Source: Tanypteryx hageni (taxonomy: Eukaryota; Arthropoda; Insecta; Odonata; Petaluridae). Taken from it: a stretch of 64,000 bases of DNA. The position numbers were made by a program, and so were the translations under genes. Where the stretch lies: positions 128,751,547 through 128,815,546 of the forward strand of contig CM054116.1 in the NCBI GenBank assembly GCA_028673005.1, written 5' to 3'. Under the pieces are notes generated by a model. It did not search any database and was not told where the DNA came from. It saw nothing but the letters and a program-made list of their open reading frames with translations. Each line of letters opens with the position of its first letter. Position 1 is the first letter of the stretch. Below, piece after piece: positions 25,458 to 35,506 of the stretch.

Positions 25458-26265
25458 GTGGAAAGCAAGAGGGAAACTACCACATTACAATCCCTAGTAA
25501 AGATTATATGGTTGGACAATATGAGTTCTCTCGAGGTAAAACAATCCGGAGGTAAAATAGTCCCCCAATCGGATCTCCGGGCGGGGACTGCCTTGAGGAA
25601 AACATTTGTCGAAAGTAAATTACGAATAGGGACTTGGAACGTAAGAACTATGAGAAAGTGCAGGAAAGCTAGAGAACTTGAAAGAAGAAATGAGAAGAAA
25701 TAGAGTTGACATTATAGGGCTAAGCGAAACTAGATGGGAGGGAGAAGGACAGTTCGACTCGGAAGAATTCACGGTAGTTTATTCTGGAGGAAATAGTGGG
25801 GAAAGGGGAGTAGCTCTGGTACTTAGGAAAGATATGATGAAAAGCGTGACAAAGATAATAGCAACGAACGATAGACTGATGGCAATAAAGCTAAAAGCAG
25901 TCCCAGTGGACATGCTGATAATCCAGGTATATATGCCAACGTCAGCTCATGACGATGAAGAAATAGATGAGATCTATGAGCAAATTAATGAAATTTACGA
26001 AGAAGACGGAAGAGGAAAGGTAAACTGCATAATAATGGGACATTGGAACAGCATAGTCGGAGAAGGACAGGAAGAAAATGTTGTCGGGCAATACGGACTT
26101 GGGAAGAGAAATCGAGGAGGGGAGAAACTCGTAGAATTCTGCATCAATAATGACCTTGTAGTGACTAATACATGGTTCAAAAACCATAAACGAAGGTTAT
26201 ACACATGGAAAAGCCCAGGAGATAGAATATATAATAGATTACATCCTTGTAAAACAAAGATTTAG
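25458..26265 (+). pseudogene. RTE LINE endonuclease region (frameshifted)
   Basis: Two overlapping frames (25458-25703 and 25678-26265) together give the apurinic-like endonuclease of RTE elements: RIGTWNVRTM (catalytic Asn), VDIIGLSETRW (catalytic Glu), LIIQVYMPT, then GHWNS where the family has GDWN/GDFN, and later SDH near 26316. A one-base shift near 25680 moves ARELK... out of frame and another near 26230-26240 shifts DYILVKQRF into the RT frame. The His in place of the catalytic Asp would by itself probably abolish nicking. Similar proteins are often mis-annotated in databases as craniofacial development protein 2. Confidence 0.85.
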
Positions 26266-26338
26266 GAACAGCATAAAGAACGCCAAGGCATTCCAAGGAG
26301 CAGACATTGATTCAGATCACAGCCTTCTAATACTTGAC

Positions 26339-28450
26339 GTGAGTACAAAGCTCAAACAAATAAGAAAAACGAGAAGAGAAAGACAGACCTGGGACCTAGA
26401 AAAACTGAAAGAAAGGCAGGATGTAGTCAGCATGAAGTTGGAAGATAACCTAAGAAAGTTGGAAAACAAACCGAAGACCGTCGATATAGAATGGGATGAA
26501 ATTAAAACCAGTATCAAGGATACCTTGGATAAAGAGATTGGAAAACAAGAGAAGAAAATCAGAAAACCATGGATCACGAAGGAAATGCTGGAGAAAATGG
26601 ATGAGAGACGAAAATGGAAAAACGTTAACAGTGAAGAAGGTAGAGCCAACTATAGGCGTATAAACAATGAGTTGAGAAGGGTAACAGATAAAGCTAGAGA
26701 AAATTGGCTAAAAGGAAAATGTGATGAAATAGAACAAATGGAGAAATTAGGACGGTACGATATGATGTACGCTAAGGCACTGGAATTAGAAGAGAAGAAG
26801 TCTAATGGAATTTGTGGTAAAGGAATTATGAATACGGATGGGAAGATAGTCTCAGAAACAAAGGATGTAGCACAGGTATGGGAAGAATACATTAAGGAAT
26901 TATACAGCAAACAGACAGGAGCGGCAAAAATAGAACTGGAAAATGAGGAAAACATTGAAGAAGACAACTTAGGACCAAGTATTATGGAGAGCGAAGTAGA
27001 AAAAGCGATAGTGGAACTTAAGAAGGGGAAAGCCACGGGCAGCGATGGAATACCGGCTGAGATACTTAAAGTCATAGGATCAGAAGGACTAAAAGCGATC
27101 ACGAAATTAATTAATAAGATTTACGACACGGGAGAGTGGCCTCAGGATTTCCTAGAAGTAACAATGATCCCTCTAAAGAAGAAGCCAAAGGCAATGCAGT
27201 GTAAAGATTACAGAACTATAAGCCTTCTGTCACACACATCGAAGATCATCACGAGGATTCTTAATAAAAGGCTGGAGAAAAAGGCAGAAGAAATAATAGG
27301 GGAAGATCAATTCGGTTTCAGAAAAGGACGAGGAACTAGAGATGCTATAGGAGTAGTTAGAATCATATCAGAAAGGGCAATAGAATACAGTCAAGATATC
27401 TGCGCATGTTTCGTAGACTGGCAGAAGGCCTTTGATAGAGTAAATTGGGTAAAGTTGATGAAGATATTAAAGGATATAGGTGTAGACTGGAAAGACAGGA
27501 GACTGATTAGGAATCTATATGAGAATCAAGTTGTAAAGGTCAGGTTTGAGAATGTGGACACCTGCGGAATAAATATCGGTAGAGGAGTAAGACAAGGCTG
27601 CTGCCTATCGCCAACCCTATTCAATATATATGGAGAAAGTCTAATGCAAGAAGCTTTAGAAGGCACAGGGGATTTCAAAATTGGAGGAAGGATTATAAGA
27701 ACAGTAAAATACGCAGATGATCAAGTACTTCTAGCAAGAAAGGAAGAGGAGCTACAAAAAATGATAAATAGACTAGTGATAACAGGTAGAAAATACGGTA
27801 TGGAAATAAATACAGAAAAATCCAAGGTCATTCGAATATCGGGTAAAGAAGAGAATCTGAACATAACTATTGGGGGAAAGCCATTAGAACAAGTTTCAGA
27901 ATATAAATACCTTGGAAGTATCATAACACGAGAGGCAAAATGTACGGATGAGATCAAAACTAGAATAGGAAAAGCAAAAGCGGCTTTCAGGAGAAAGAAA
28001 CAACTACTTACAGGGAATATAAGGGAAGATATCCGCAAGAAGTTGATAAAATGCTACGTATGGAGTATAGCATTGTATGGGGCAGAAACATGGACGCTAA
28101 GGAAAAATGACATAAAATACTTGGAAAGCTTTGAAATGTGGACTTGGAGGAGAATGCTGAAGATAAAATGGACAGATAGGATGAAAAACGATGAAGTGCT
28201 ACGAAGAATAGGAGAGAAGCGAATGATTATACAGACTATCAGAAAGAGGAAGGCTAACTGGGTTGGACATTACCTGAGGAGAGAGAGTATGATTAAAGAC
28301 GTGTTAGAAGGAAAACTAGATGGGAAAAGGGAAAGAGGTAGGAAAAGGTTTCAGCTGATAGACGATTTGAAAGGGAAAGAGAGTTATCAAGATATAAAGA
28401 GGACAGCGGAAAATAGGAGTATATGGAGAACCAGGTTTAACCATGAATAA
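26339..28450 (+). CDS. RTE LINE reverse transcriptase
   Basis: A 703-codon frame (the open stretch reaches back to about 26235, so the listed start is not a true start). After a charged N-terminal region of about 220 residues come the RT motifs: ATGSDGIPAEILK, FRKGRGTRDAIGVV, CFVDWQKAFDRVN (motif A), GRGVRQGCCLSPTLFNIY (motif B), VKYADDQVLLA (motif C) and INTEKSKVI. A C-terminal region with FEMWTWRRMLKIKW and NWVGHYLRR is typical of the RTE clade. It would make cDNA on nicked target DNA in the nucleus. The RT catalytic residues are intact, but the upstream endonuclease is frameshifted, so no full polyprotein is made. Confidence 0.92.
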   Translation: MSTKLKQIRKTRRERQTWDLEKLKERQDVVSMKLEDNLRKLENKPKTVDIEWDEIKTSIKDTLDKEIGKQEKKIRKPWITKEMLEKMDERRKWKNVNSEEGRANYRRINNELRRVTDKARENWLKGKCDEIEQMEKLGRYDMMYAKALELEEKKSNGICGKGIMNTDGKIVSETKDVAQVWEEYIKELYSKQTGAAKIELENEENIEEDNLGPSIMESEVEKAIVELKKGKATGSDGIPAEILKVIGSEGLKAITKLINKIYDTGEWPQDFLEVTMIPLKKKPKAMQCKDYRTISLLSHTSKIITRILNKRLEKKAEEIIGEDQFGFRKGRGTRDAIGVVRIISERAIEYSQDICACFVDWQKAFDRVNWVKLMKILKDIGVDWKDRRLIRNLYENQVVKVRFENVDTCGINIGRGVRQGCCLSPTLFNIYGESLMQEALEGTGDFKIGGRIIRTVKYADDQVLLARKEEELQKMINRLVITGRKYGMEINTEKSKVIRISGKEENLNITIGGKPLEQVSEYKYLGSIITREAKCTDEIKTRIGKAKAAFRRKKQLLTGNIREDIRKKLIKCYVWSIALYGAETWTLRKNDIKYLESFEMWTWRRMLKIKWTDRMKNDEVLRRIGEKRMIIQTIRKRKANWVGHYLRRESMIKDVLEGKLDGKRERGRKRFQLIDDLKGKESYQDIKRTAENRSIWRTRFNHE

Positions 28451-28505
28451 TCACGGACCTGTCTACGGACAGACTACCTGTGATGATGATGATGAATCTG
28501 ATATC

Positions 28506-28690
28506 GTCAGTGATTTTGAGGAGTGCTGTGGTAGTGCTGTGTGATTTTCGGAATCCTGATTGTAGAGAATCGAGGATATTATTACTAATTAGAAAATATG
28601 TGATTTGTTCATGTAAAACCTTTTCAAATGCCTTTGATAATACAGGAAGTAAACTGATGGGCCGAAAGTCGGTTATGTCAGAAGTAAGAG
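28506..28690 (-). pseudogene. CR1-like LINE reverse transcriptase, upstream exon-like piece
   Basis: The minus strand translates as the RT fingers region: DFRPISLLPVLSKAFEKVLH followed by a GFRKSHSTTTALLKITDD stretch. This is the expected sequence directly before the RLAMDKREV... of 25220-24048, so the two pieces are one interrupted ORF. It ends abruptly at the purine array, which marks the 5' truncation. Confidence 0.9.
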
Positions 28691-29205
28691 AGTGGGGAGA
28701 GAGAGTGGGGAGAGAGAGTGGGGAGAGAGAGTGGGGAGAGAGAGTGGGGAGAGAGAGTGGGGAGAGAGAGTGGGGAGAGAGAGAGGGGAGAGAGAGTGGG
28801 GAGAGAGAGTGGGGAGAGAGAGTGGGGAGAGAGAGTGGGGAGAGAGAGTGGGGAGAGAGAGTGGGGAGAGAGAGTGGGGAGAGAGAGTGGGGAGAGAGAG
28901 TGGGGAGAGAGAGTGGGGAGAGAGAGTGGGGAGAGAGAGTGGGGAGAGAGAGTGGGGAGAGAGAGTGGGGAGAGAGAGAGGGAGAGAGAGTGGGGAGAGA
29001 GAGTGGGGAGAGAGAGTGGGGAGAGAGAGTGGGGAGAGAGAGTGGGGAGAGAGAGTGGGGAGAGAGAGTGGGGAGAGGGAGTGGGGAGAGGGAGTGGGGA
29101 GAGAGAGTGGGGAGAGAGAGTGGGGAGAGAGAGTGGGGAGAGAGAGTGGGAGAGAGAGTGGGGAGAGAGAATGGGGAGAGAGAATGGGGAGAGAGAATGG
29201 GGAGA
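28691..29205. repeat. 13-bp minisatellite (GTGGGGAGAGAGA)n
   Basis: About 37 near-perfect copies of a 13-bp unit. Because 13 is not a multiple of 3, the three + frames all spell the same peptide repeat (GRESGEREWGERV), which explains the long open frames 28480-29292, 28692-29210 and 28718-29278. They are not genes. The right part drifts to GAATGGGGAGA units. Confidence 0.95.
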
Positions 29206-29745
29206 GATAGGGGGCAGAGAGAGAGGAGAGAGAGAGGAGAGAGTGAGTGGGGAGAGAGAGGGGGAGAGAGGGGGGTGAGGGAGAGGGGTTAGAGAGAGGG
29301 TGTGAGAGAGAGGGGGATGAGAGAGAGGGGGTGAGAGAGAGGGGGTGAGAGAGAGGGGGTGAGATTGATTGAGGGGGTGATGAGGAGGAGAGGAAAGAGG
29401 GTGAGAGGGGGAGGGGGAGGGAGAGAGGAAAAGAAAGAGGAATAAAGGGAAAGAAAATGAGAAAGTGAGGTAGTTAAAAAGAGGAAGATTGAAAGAGAAA
29501 TAGGAGAGGAAGATAAAAAAGGAAGATAGGAGAAGAAAGAGTAATAGAGGGAAAGAAGATGAGGAAGAGAGAACAAGTATGAGAAACAGAGGAAGCGAAT
29601 GACAAAAAGAAGAGAGGGAGAGAACAAGAAAAAGAGGCAGAAGAAGAGATAGAAAGAGGAAAAGAGAGAAGAAAGAGTAAGAGAGAGAGAGAAAGAGGAA
29701 GATAGGGAGAGAGAGAAAGGATAGATAATAGGCGTCCCTCTGCCA
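29206..29745. repeat. purine-rich simple-sequence tract
   Basis: GA-rich sequence with mixed units (GAGAGAGGGGGTGA, then GAAAGAGGAA). Minus-strand frames here are Ser/Leu/Phe-rich artefacts. Confidence 0.9.
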
Positions 29746-30809
29746 TTCTCGATGATACCATTAACGTTTTAGTCGATGAACGGGAGCGCTAGGCTATGGG
29801 ACTTTTACAGCTCTCTCCGTATTAAAGTGGAGGAGCTCAAAAGTTTGGCCAGCATTTCGGGAAAAGTGATTCGCTTGGAGACGTCTCTCTGTTCGCTGCA
29901 TCCGTCGAGATGTCATCACGCGGGGTACTCTTTGTGACGCGTGCAATTCAATTGAGCGAGATGGAGAGACAGATATATAGCGCCCTCTCCTAATGCGACG
30001 GAAACAAGCATTCCGTCGATAGTGGATGACGTGCGACCCGCGTATTCGTCGAGCGAATTGTCATTGTTGTCTCTCCATGGGGAAAAGAAGGAAAAAATAA
30101 CGAGGACTCATCGAATGTTGAAGAGATTGATGTTTCTCTATGGGCGTTCGACGACCTTATGACACGGACAGGTGACGAGAGATGAACGCTCAGCACGGAT
30201 GATGCACCGCGATCGCATAGATTAGGGGGCGATCTGAACAACGCCTTTCATTCTATGCTTAACCACGCGCGAAGGGAAATTTTTTTCTAGAATCATACAA
30301 TACCACGTTATTTTGTTGAAAATCTAAATATAATAAAATCCTTATTCTCTTGGTGACTTGGTCATTCTGTCTGTAACGCTCAATATCTCAGTCGTTTCTT
30401 CAGTCAGTTCGACCAAATTTGGTAGAATTGCTATTCTATAATTTTGTAACAAAATGGTCTAATTTAAAAAATATTATTTCATTACAAATTCCGTTTTAAA
30501 CGGGCTAATTCATCTAGTATGCAAACTGTGGAAAATAAAGTTTTCATTTTATTTGTTCATCTGAAACAGTTCCACAAGATAACGCCTATCACCGTGAATT
30601 TTATGAAAAACGCTTATTTCGGAGTCAAATTTTCGGTTTGGAGAAAGTAAATTTAAAAATTCATAGAATGACAAAAAGTTTTCATATTGAACATTATCGG
30701 ACAGATACCATTATGTACTATTAAATATAATAGTAGTATAATGAATAAAAATTCCATAAATGAACAAGTAAAAAAAGATCTGCTGAAGCAGGGAGTAAAT
30801 GGCGTTTTT
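29746..30809. other. CpG-rich patch then AT-rich DNA, no gene recognised
   Basis: 29760-30250 is moderately CpG-rich. From about 30341 there is a phrase (CTTGGTGACTTGGTCATTCTGTCTGTAACG, then GACCAAATTTGGTAGAAT) similar in style to the GTCCGTCCG...AAATTTGGTACAT phrases of family H-A, probably a remote repeat relic. Confidence 0.4.
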
Positions 30810-30863
30810 TTCAAAAGAAATTATTAATACAGAAAACATTCTGTATTAATAATTTCTTTTGAA
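30810..30863. repeat. perfect 25-bp-stem hairpin
   Basis: Arms 30810-30834 and 30839-30863 are exact reverse complements (TTCAAAAGAAATTATTAATA...), with loop AACA. It could be a short MITE or a snap-back duplication; no TSD is evident. Confidence 0.95.
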
Positions 30864-31066
30864 TTTATGTATAATAGTCTAGTTGACCTGAAATGATATT
30901 ATACAAATAATTTGATATAATTAACTATAATTCTTCATACAAAACGTTTATCAAGAAAAAACGAAATTTAGATTAAATTTGTACTCTCATTCTGCCAGTC
31001 TCTAAAACATCCGCAAGAAAACGTGCATAACGAGACAATAGCGAAACGATGGCGAAAAAAGCGAGT
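30864..31066. other. AT-rich spacer
   Basis: Nothing recognised apart from an AACGTGCATAACGAGACAATAG-like phrase that recurs in altered form near 31755-31775 (AACGTGAGCAACGAGA), on the other side of the hAT insertion. Confidence 0.35.
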
Positions 31067-31074
31067 CTCTAAGT

Positions 31075-31685
31075 CAGCGTTATTCAAACTTTTTTCTCGG
31101 AGGGCCAAACGCGAGACTTTTAAAAGTGTTAAGGGCCAGAATGAAAAATGATTTGCCGTGATATTGTTAATATATTTTTTACGGCATTAATTCATTACGA
31201 CACAATACAGGTATGATAAAAATCATTGTGACTGGTGGAACTGAGAAGTACGATATTCTGAATAATCTTCTGTAGGTCAGGCTGTCGTCCGTGACATATT
31301 ATCGACGTGCATATCAGTAAGTCGGGACCGGTGCAAGTTATTAATATAACTCAACTTGGATAAAGACGCTTCACACAAATATGTGGAACAAGATAAGAAC
31401 GAGATAGAACTAGCACAGTATTTCAAAGTTGAGTACCTCTCAGAAACAATTTTCCAAAATTCAGCATATTTCATGTCTTGGATACAATCTGTAAAATTAG
31501 CCTTCGGTTATGAGTAATTTTTTATGTGAATGAATTGAGTCATCACACAAACTCGGCTGAATATTACTGTATGATGTTTGCGCTATTTTTTTTCGCAACT
31601 TAGCAAATGTACTGCTTTCATTGCGGGTCAAGAGATATAGGCGAAAGGGCACATTTGGCCCGCGGGTCACGATTTGAGTACCCTG
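31075..31685 (-). mobile_element. hAT deletion derivative (611 bp), 8-bp TSD
   Basis: Ends CAGCGTTATTCAAACTTTTT and (inward from the right) CAGGGTACTCAAATCG form imperfect terminal inverted repeats, with GGGCCAAA just inside both. Flanking CTCTAAGT (31067-31074) and CTCTAGGT (31686-31693) are an 8-bp target duplication with one difference. A minus-strand transposase C-terminus is retained inside, so it is an internally deleted copy of an autonomous element. Confidence 0.85.
31277..31474 (-). pseudogene. hAT transposase C-terminal (dimerisation) remnant
   Basis: The frame contains STYLCEASLSKLSYINN and HRSRLTDMHVDN. This is the hAT dimerisation motif in the style of GTF2IRD2/SCAND3/EPM2AIP1-like proteins (usual pattern STYLCE..FS.....K.R.RL....L...LR). 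The catalytic core is missing because of the internal deletion. Confidence 0.75.
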
Positions 31686-31693
31686 CTCTAGGT

Positions 31694-33239
31694 GCTTTCG
31701 TTTACGAGTTAGCACGTCGGAGTAAAAGACAGACTGACGGACATCCACAAGAAAACGTGAGCAACGAGAAAGAATACTAAATTTAGTGGCGAAAAACGTT
31801 CGTTTAGGAAGAGTTAGCGCGTCATTCAGTCAGACAGACGGACAAATCGAACAAATAAGCTGATTTTAAAAAAACCGCTAAAAACTAAACTTGTACCGCT
31901 AGCAGTCCAAAATATGAATATATCATCTGAAATGTAAAATATTGGAAATGTAAGGTACGAGAAAGAATATCACGATAGTTGGAACGTGAAATCGTTAGAT
32001 CATAAAAATTAAAATATATACTATATAATAAATATTGTCACTGAATTGTTCCAGCGAAGACGATTCTTTAATTTCAACTAGAAAAGAGTTCCTAAAAATA
32101 ACGCAATATTTTCCTCTTTCTATACCTTTTGGTCCAGTCTTTCAGAGTGTATCAATACAATCAGATATGTCGGAATAAATCGTATATATATATGTAAGAA
32201 ACTGCATCACCAAGAAAACGCGCCGAAAACCTAGTTGTCTCGATCTCATATCACCCTAGCAACCTAGTTATGTAAAGAACGCTGAACTCTTTCAGTTCCG
32301 TTCACGAAAAAAATAAACGTTAAAATTAATAACTCGATTGTTTTTTCCTCATATGCATTTTATAAATTATTATTTACTTATAATGTTCAAGTAGAATCAC
32401 AAACCGACTCCAGGTTGGCTCGAGGGAAGAGAGACTCGTTAAGAAGTAAGTGAGAGGAATAAAGAAATTTCTCCGCTCCGCACTCACCTAAAAAATCACA
32501 TTAGCCGCAGTTGCCTCTTGTTTGTCGCACACCAGCCGTAGGAAAGAGAAACATCCGAGATACAAAGGATAATAGCATCCTATTGAGAGGATATCTGAAT
32601 AAAACGTGATTCATTCTGACTTCCGCGCTCATATTTTAAAGAGTAGGTCAAATTGGCGCGCACGCATTGTGGCTTAAGCCTCTTGAAACTATGAAAGCGA
32701 TGGATTGGAAATGCACAATGTCCCACTTTGCTTTCACCGCCATTGCGCGCAAGTTAATAATTATGCGGTGGATGGTGTGATTTCATTTTGAAAAATGATA
32801 ATTAAAGAAAAATTGCGGCTATAGCCCAAATAAAGATAATGTTTTTAGTTTCGTTTTCAGCCTGATATATGTAAAATTGCTTAGAACTTGAAGAAGACCA
32901 TTTTCTCGATTTGTATTCACATACGCAAACTCTTTACGCCCTTTCAATTCTTCAAAAGCGTATATGAATTCACCCAGCGGTTAGGAATTGAACGGGTTGT
33001 TTTGAAATTTCTTCTCGTGCCACCAAGGTGCAGAAACATCAATTTTTCTTTTTCTTTAATCAATTTTTTAAATGAAACATTTCCAGAACTCATTTTAAAG
33101 TAACAAAAGGCGCACCACTAACGCGTTGTAGTTACTTCTTTGAGATATTCTTAGTTATTCGATATAAAAAGATTACCAATCAGCAATAGCAATCTGCCTT
33201 AACTATATAGGCAATTATTCACACAAAAATATAAAAGAA
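31694..33239. other. no gene recognised
   Basis: AT-rich DNA with short frames only. Nothing identified. Confidence 0.5.
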
Positions 33240-33711
33240 CGCAAAATTGGGACGGGAAAGATCCAAGCCAACAAATATGCCACGAAATTTGGATCGAAAC
33301 TGTTTTGTCCCTCCTTGTGATTTGAAGTATCGAGAGTCGCCTTTAAATTTCTGGAGGATTCATGACACCTTCCATTCATTATGCAAATATATAGCGGGTT
33401 TTCTCAGCGCGAGGCCATGTCGCCTTTCCCTTTCCGCGCCGAACGAAGACCACACGTTAAGAGGTACACCGCAAGGGAGAGAACCCTCATCGCGCCGCTT
33501 CGCGCCAGACTGCCCGACACCGGTTGAAACTTTCACTGGAGTCCCAACAGAGGGGAGAGCAATACCTACGAGGGACGGTGATCGCTTCATTTGGCACAAA
33601 CACTTCCAGCGGAGCTATCGCTGCCTCAGATACCGCGACAACATTCTTTAAAGAAAACACCACGGGAATAGGAGCGGGTGCTGGCGAGATGAAAAGGGAG
33701 GGAGATAGCTA
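33240..33711. other. CpG-rich patch, possible unrecognised exon or regulatory DNA
   Basis: Dense in CpG (for example GCGCCGCTTCGCGCC near 33493). A 134-codon + frame (33247-33651) has no recognised domain. Shares CCGGTTGAAACTTT with the patch at 22180-22625; both precede a purine array. Confidence 0.35.
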
Positions 33712-34735
33712 AGAGAGGGAGATAGCTAAGAGGAGAGGGAGAAGGAAGAAAGGGAGGGAGAGGGAGAAAGGGTGGGAGAGAAAGGGTGGGAGGGAGAGGG
33801 AGGCAGAGAGAGGGAGGGAGGAAGGGAGAGGGAGGAAGGGAGAGGGAGGGAGGGAGGGAGAGAGAGGGAGGGGGAGGGAGAGGGAGGGAGAGGGAGGGAG
33901 GGAGAGGGAGGGAGGGAGGGAGAGGGAGGGAGGGAGAGGGAGGGAGGGAGGGAGAGGGAGGGAGGGAGGGAGAGGGAGGGAGAGGGAGGGAGGGAGGGAG
34001 AGGGAGGGAGAGGGAGGGAGGGAGAGGGAGGGAGAGGAAGGGAGGGAGAGGGAGGGAGAGGGAGAGGGAGGGAGAGGAAGGGAGGGAGAGGGAGGGAGGG
34101 AGGGTGAGAGGGAGGAAGAGGGAAAAAGGGAGGGCGAGATAGGGAGAAAGAGAGGAAAGAGAGCAGAGAAGAAGAAAGAAAGGGAGAGGGAGGAATAGAG
34201 AGAGGAGAAAGGGAGAGAGCGAAAAAGGGAGTTAGGGAGAAAGAGAGGAAGGAGAGAGCAAAGATGAGAGAGAGAAAGAAAAGGAGAGGGAGGGATAGAA
34301 AGAGGAGAAAGGGAGAGAGCGAGAAAGGTAGGGGGAGAAAGGGAGGGAAAGAGGAAAGATTAGAGGGAGAGAGATAAAGGAAGTGATGGAGAAAGGAAGG
34401 GAGGGAGAGGGCGAAATGGAGGGAGGAGAAAGGGAGGGGGAGATGGAGAAAAGCAGAGGGAGAAAGGGAGGAGGAAGAAAGGGTGAGGGAGAAAAGGAAG
34501 GAAAGAGCGAAGAGGTGTGGATAAAAAAGGGGAGGGGGTAAAGAGGGGAGGGAAAGGAAAGGAGGAAGGAAGAGAGAAAAAACGGAGGGGAAATGAAAGT
34601 GGGAGGGAGAGTGAAAAAGGCAGGTAGAGGGAAAAGTGGGGAGGGGAAGAGAAAATTGGAGGGAGAGAGAGAAAATGAGAGAGAGAAAAAGAGAGAGAGA
34701 GAAAGAGAGAGAGAAAAGGGTTGAGAGGGAGGAGG
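33712..34735. repeat. long purine (GGGA/GAGGGAG) array
   Basis: About 1 kb of almost pure G/A on the + strand. The left half is GGGAGGGAGAGGGAGG-like; the right half is more A-rich. The 349-codon minus frame (33726-34775) is an S/L/P/F repeat artefact. Confidence 0.95.
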
Positions 34736-35214
34736 AGTAAGTCTGCGGGGGAGATGCGAGCTGGCTGCGAGCCATGCGCGGAAGAAGGGGAGATGTTTTA
34801 AAGATGGGAGATAAACCGATTTATACTGGGAGCTGTTGAATCGGAAAGCATTCTATGCGTGCCACGGTCAGAAGGTTTCTAAACGCCGCGGCTTCTGGAT
34901 GGCGTTAACGCGACTGTGAAGAATTGCGTTCTTCGAAAAGGACGACCTTTGCTTCTTCGCTTAAAAACGCCGGGAGAAAATGAGAGTGAACAACGGGACG
35001 CAAAATTCGCGCGTTTTGGCAACAAAAATGAGGAGAGGCCTAATCACCACTGAAGATGGCTACTTTCTTAGTCTCTTTATGGCCTACTGGATCTTCAATT
35101 ACTGAAGACAAGATATTTCGGATGCACGATTGATTTTAATCGAAATGAACATTTAATATGGGATGTCTAGAGGGTCTGTCTCGATATGTCTCGCGAGAAT
35201 CGTTTTCTAATTTC
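34736..35214. other. CpG-containing spacer, no gene recognised
   Basis: Moderately CpG-rich to about 35035, then AT-rich. No motif recognised. Confidence 0.45.
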
Positions 35215-35254
35215 TCGTCTCGGCGATAAATTTTTAAATTTATCGCCGAGACGA
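35215..35254. repeat. perfect 19-bp-stem palindrome
   Basis: TCGTCTCGGCGATAAATTT and its exact reverse complement separated by two T residues. Confidence 0.95.
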
Positions 35255-35506
35255 CAATTTCTTTCACGCAATCAGCAGACTACAAGGTGCTGCTGCCTTT
35301 CAGCCGATGCTGTCCCTAGGATCGTACTGCCCTTAGTCTTCCGCTGTCTGATGGGATGTGTCTTCAGCCAGAAAGTGTTGCTTTTTGTTATTCTAAAGCT
35401 GTTGATTTTGGTTCTAACTGTAAGCTAGGAACAAAAGACTGGAGTGGGGGGGTGGTGGTACCATTCCTCTACCAAATCAACCCCAATAACTCTTGAGAGT
35501 CTAGGG

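Larger units (their letters stand above)
25221..28494 (+). mobile_element. RTE-like LINE with tRNA-like head, 11-bp TSD
   Basis: AATCTGATATC occurs at 25210-25220 and 28495-28505, and removing the 3,274 bp plus one copy restores the host LINE reading frame. The insert begins with a tRNA-like segment and an A-run (25221-25319), continues with a 5' untranslated region, an endonuclease region and a long RT frame, and ends in (TGA/GAT)n, the short microsatellite tail usual for RTE elements. It is nearly full length and young-looking (a 703-codon RT frame is open), but two frameshifts and an altered endonuclease residue suggest it is inactive. Confidence 0.9.
23146..28690 (-). mobile_element. CR1/Jockey-group LINE, 5'-truncated, split by an RTE insertion
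   Basis: Read on the minus strand, it runs from 28690 into the reverse-transcriptase palm (DFRPISLLP...), is interrupted at 28495-25221 by another element, continues 25220-24048 to the ORF stop, and has an 850-bp 3' untranslated region ending in a (TATC)n tail (complement of 23146-23165). GA-rich array lies on both sides, so the LINE is inserted in that array and its own TSD cannot be recognised. It is 5'-truncated within the RT domain. Clade assignment (CR1/L2/Jockey group) is by motif style only. Confidence 0.85.

Noticed and set aside
28480..29292. 270-codon Gly/Arg/Glu repeat frame
   Set aside because: It reads a 13-bp minisatellite that is open in all frames; the first part overlaps an antisense LINE RT. 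Not a gene.
33247..33651. 134-codon frame in a CpG-rich patch
   Set aside because: More complex than the others but no recognised family or splice context; kept only as a note on the CpG patch.
33726..34775. 349-codon minus-strand Ser/Leu/Pro frame
   Set aside because: Reads the complement of a 1-kb polypurine array; no domain, no complexity.
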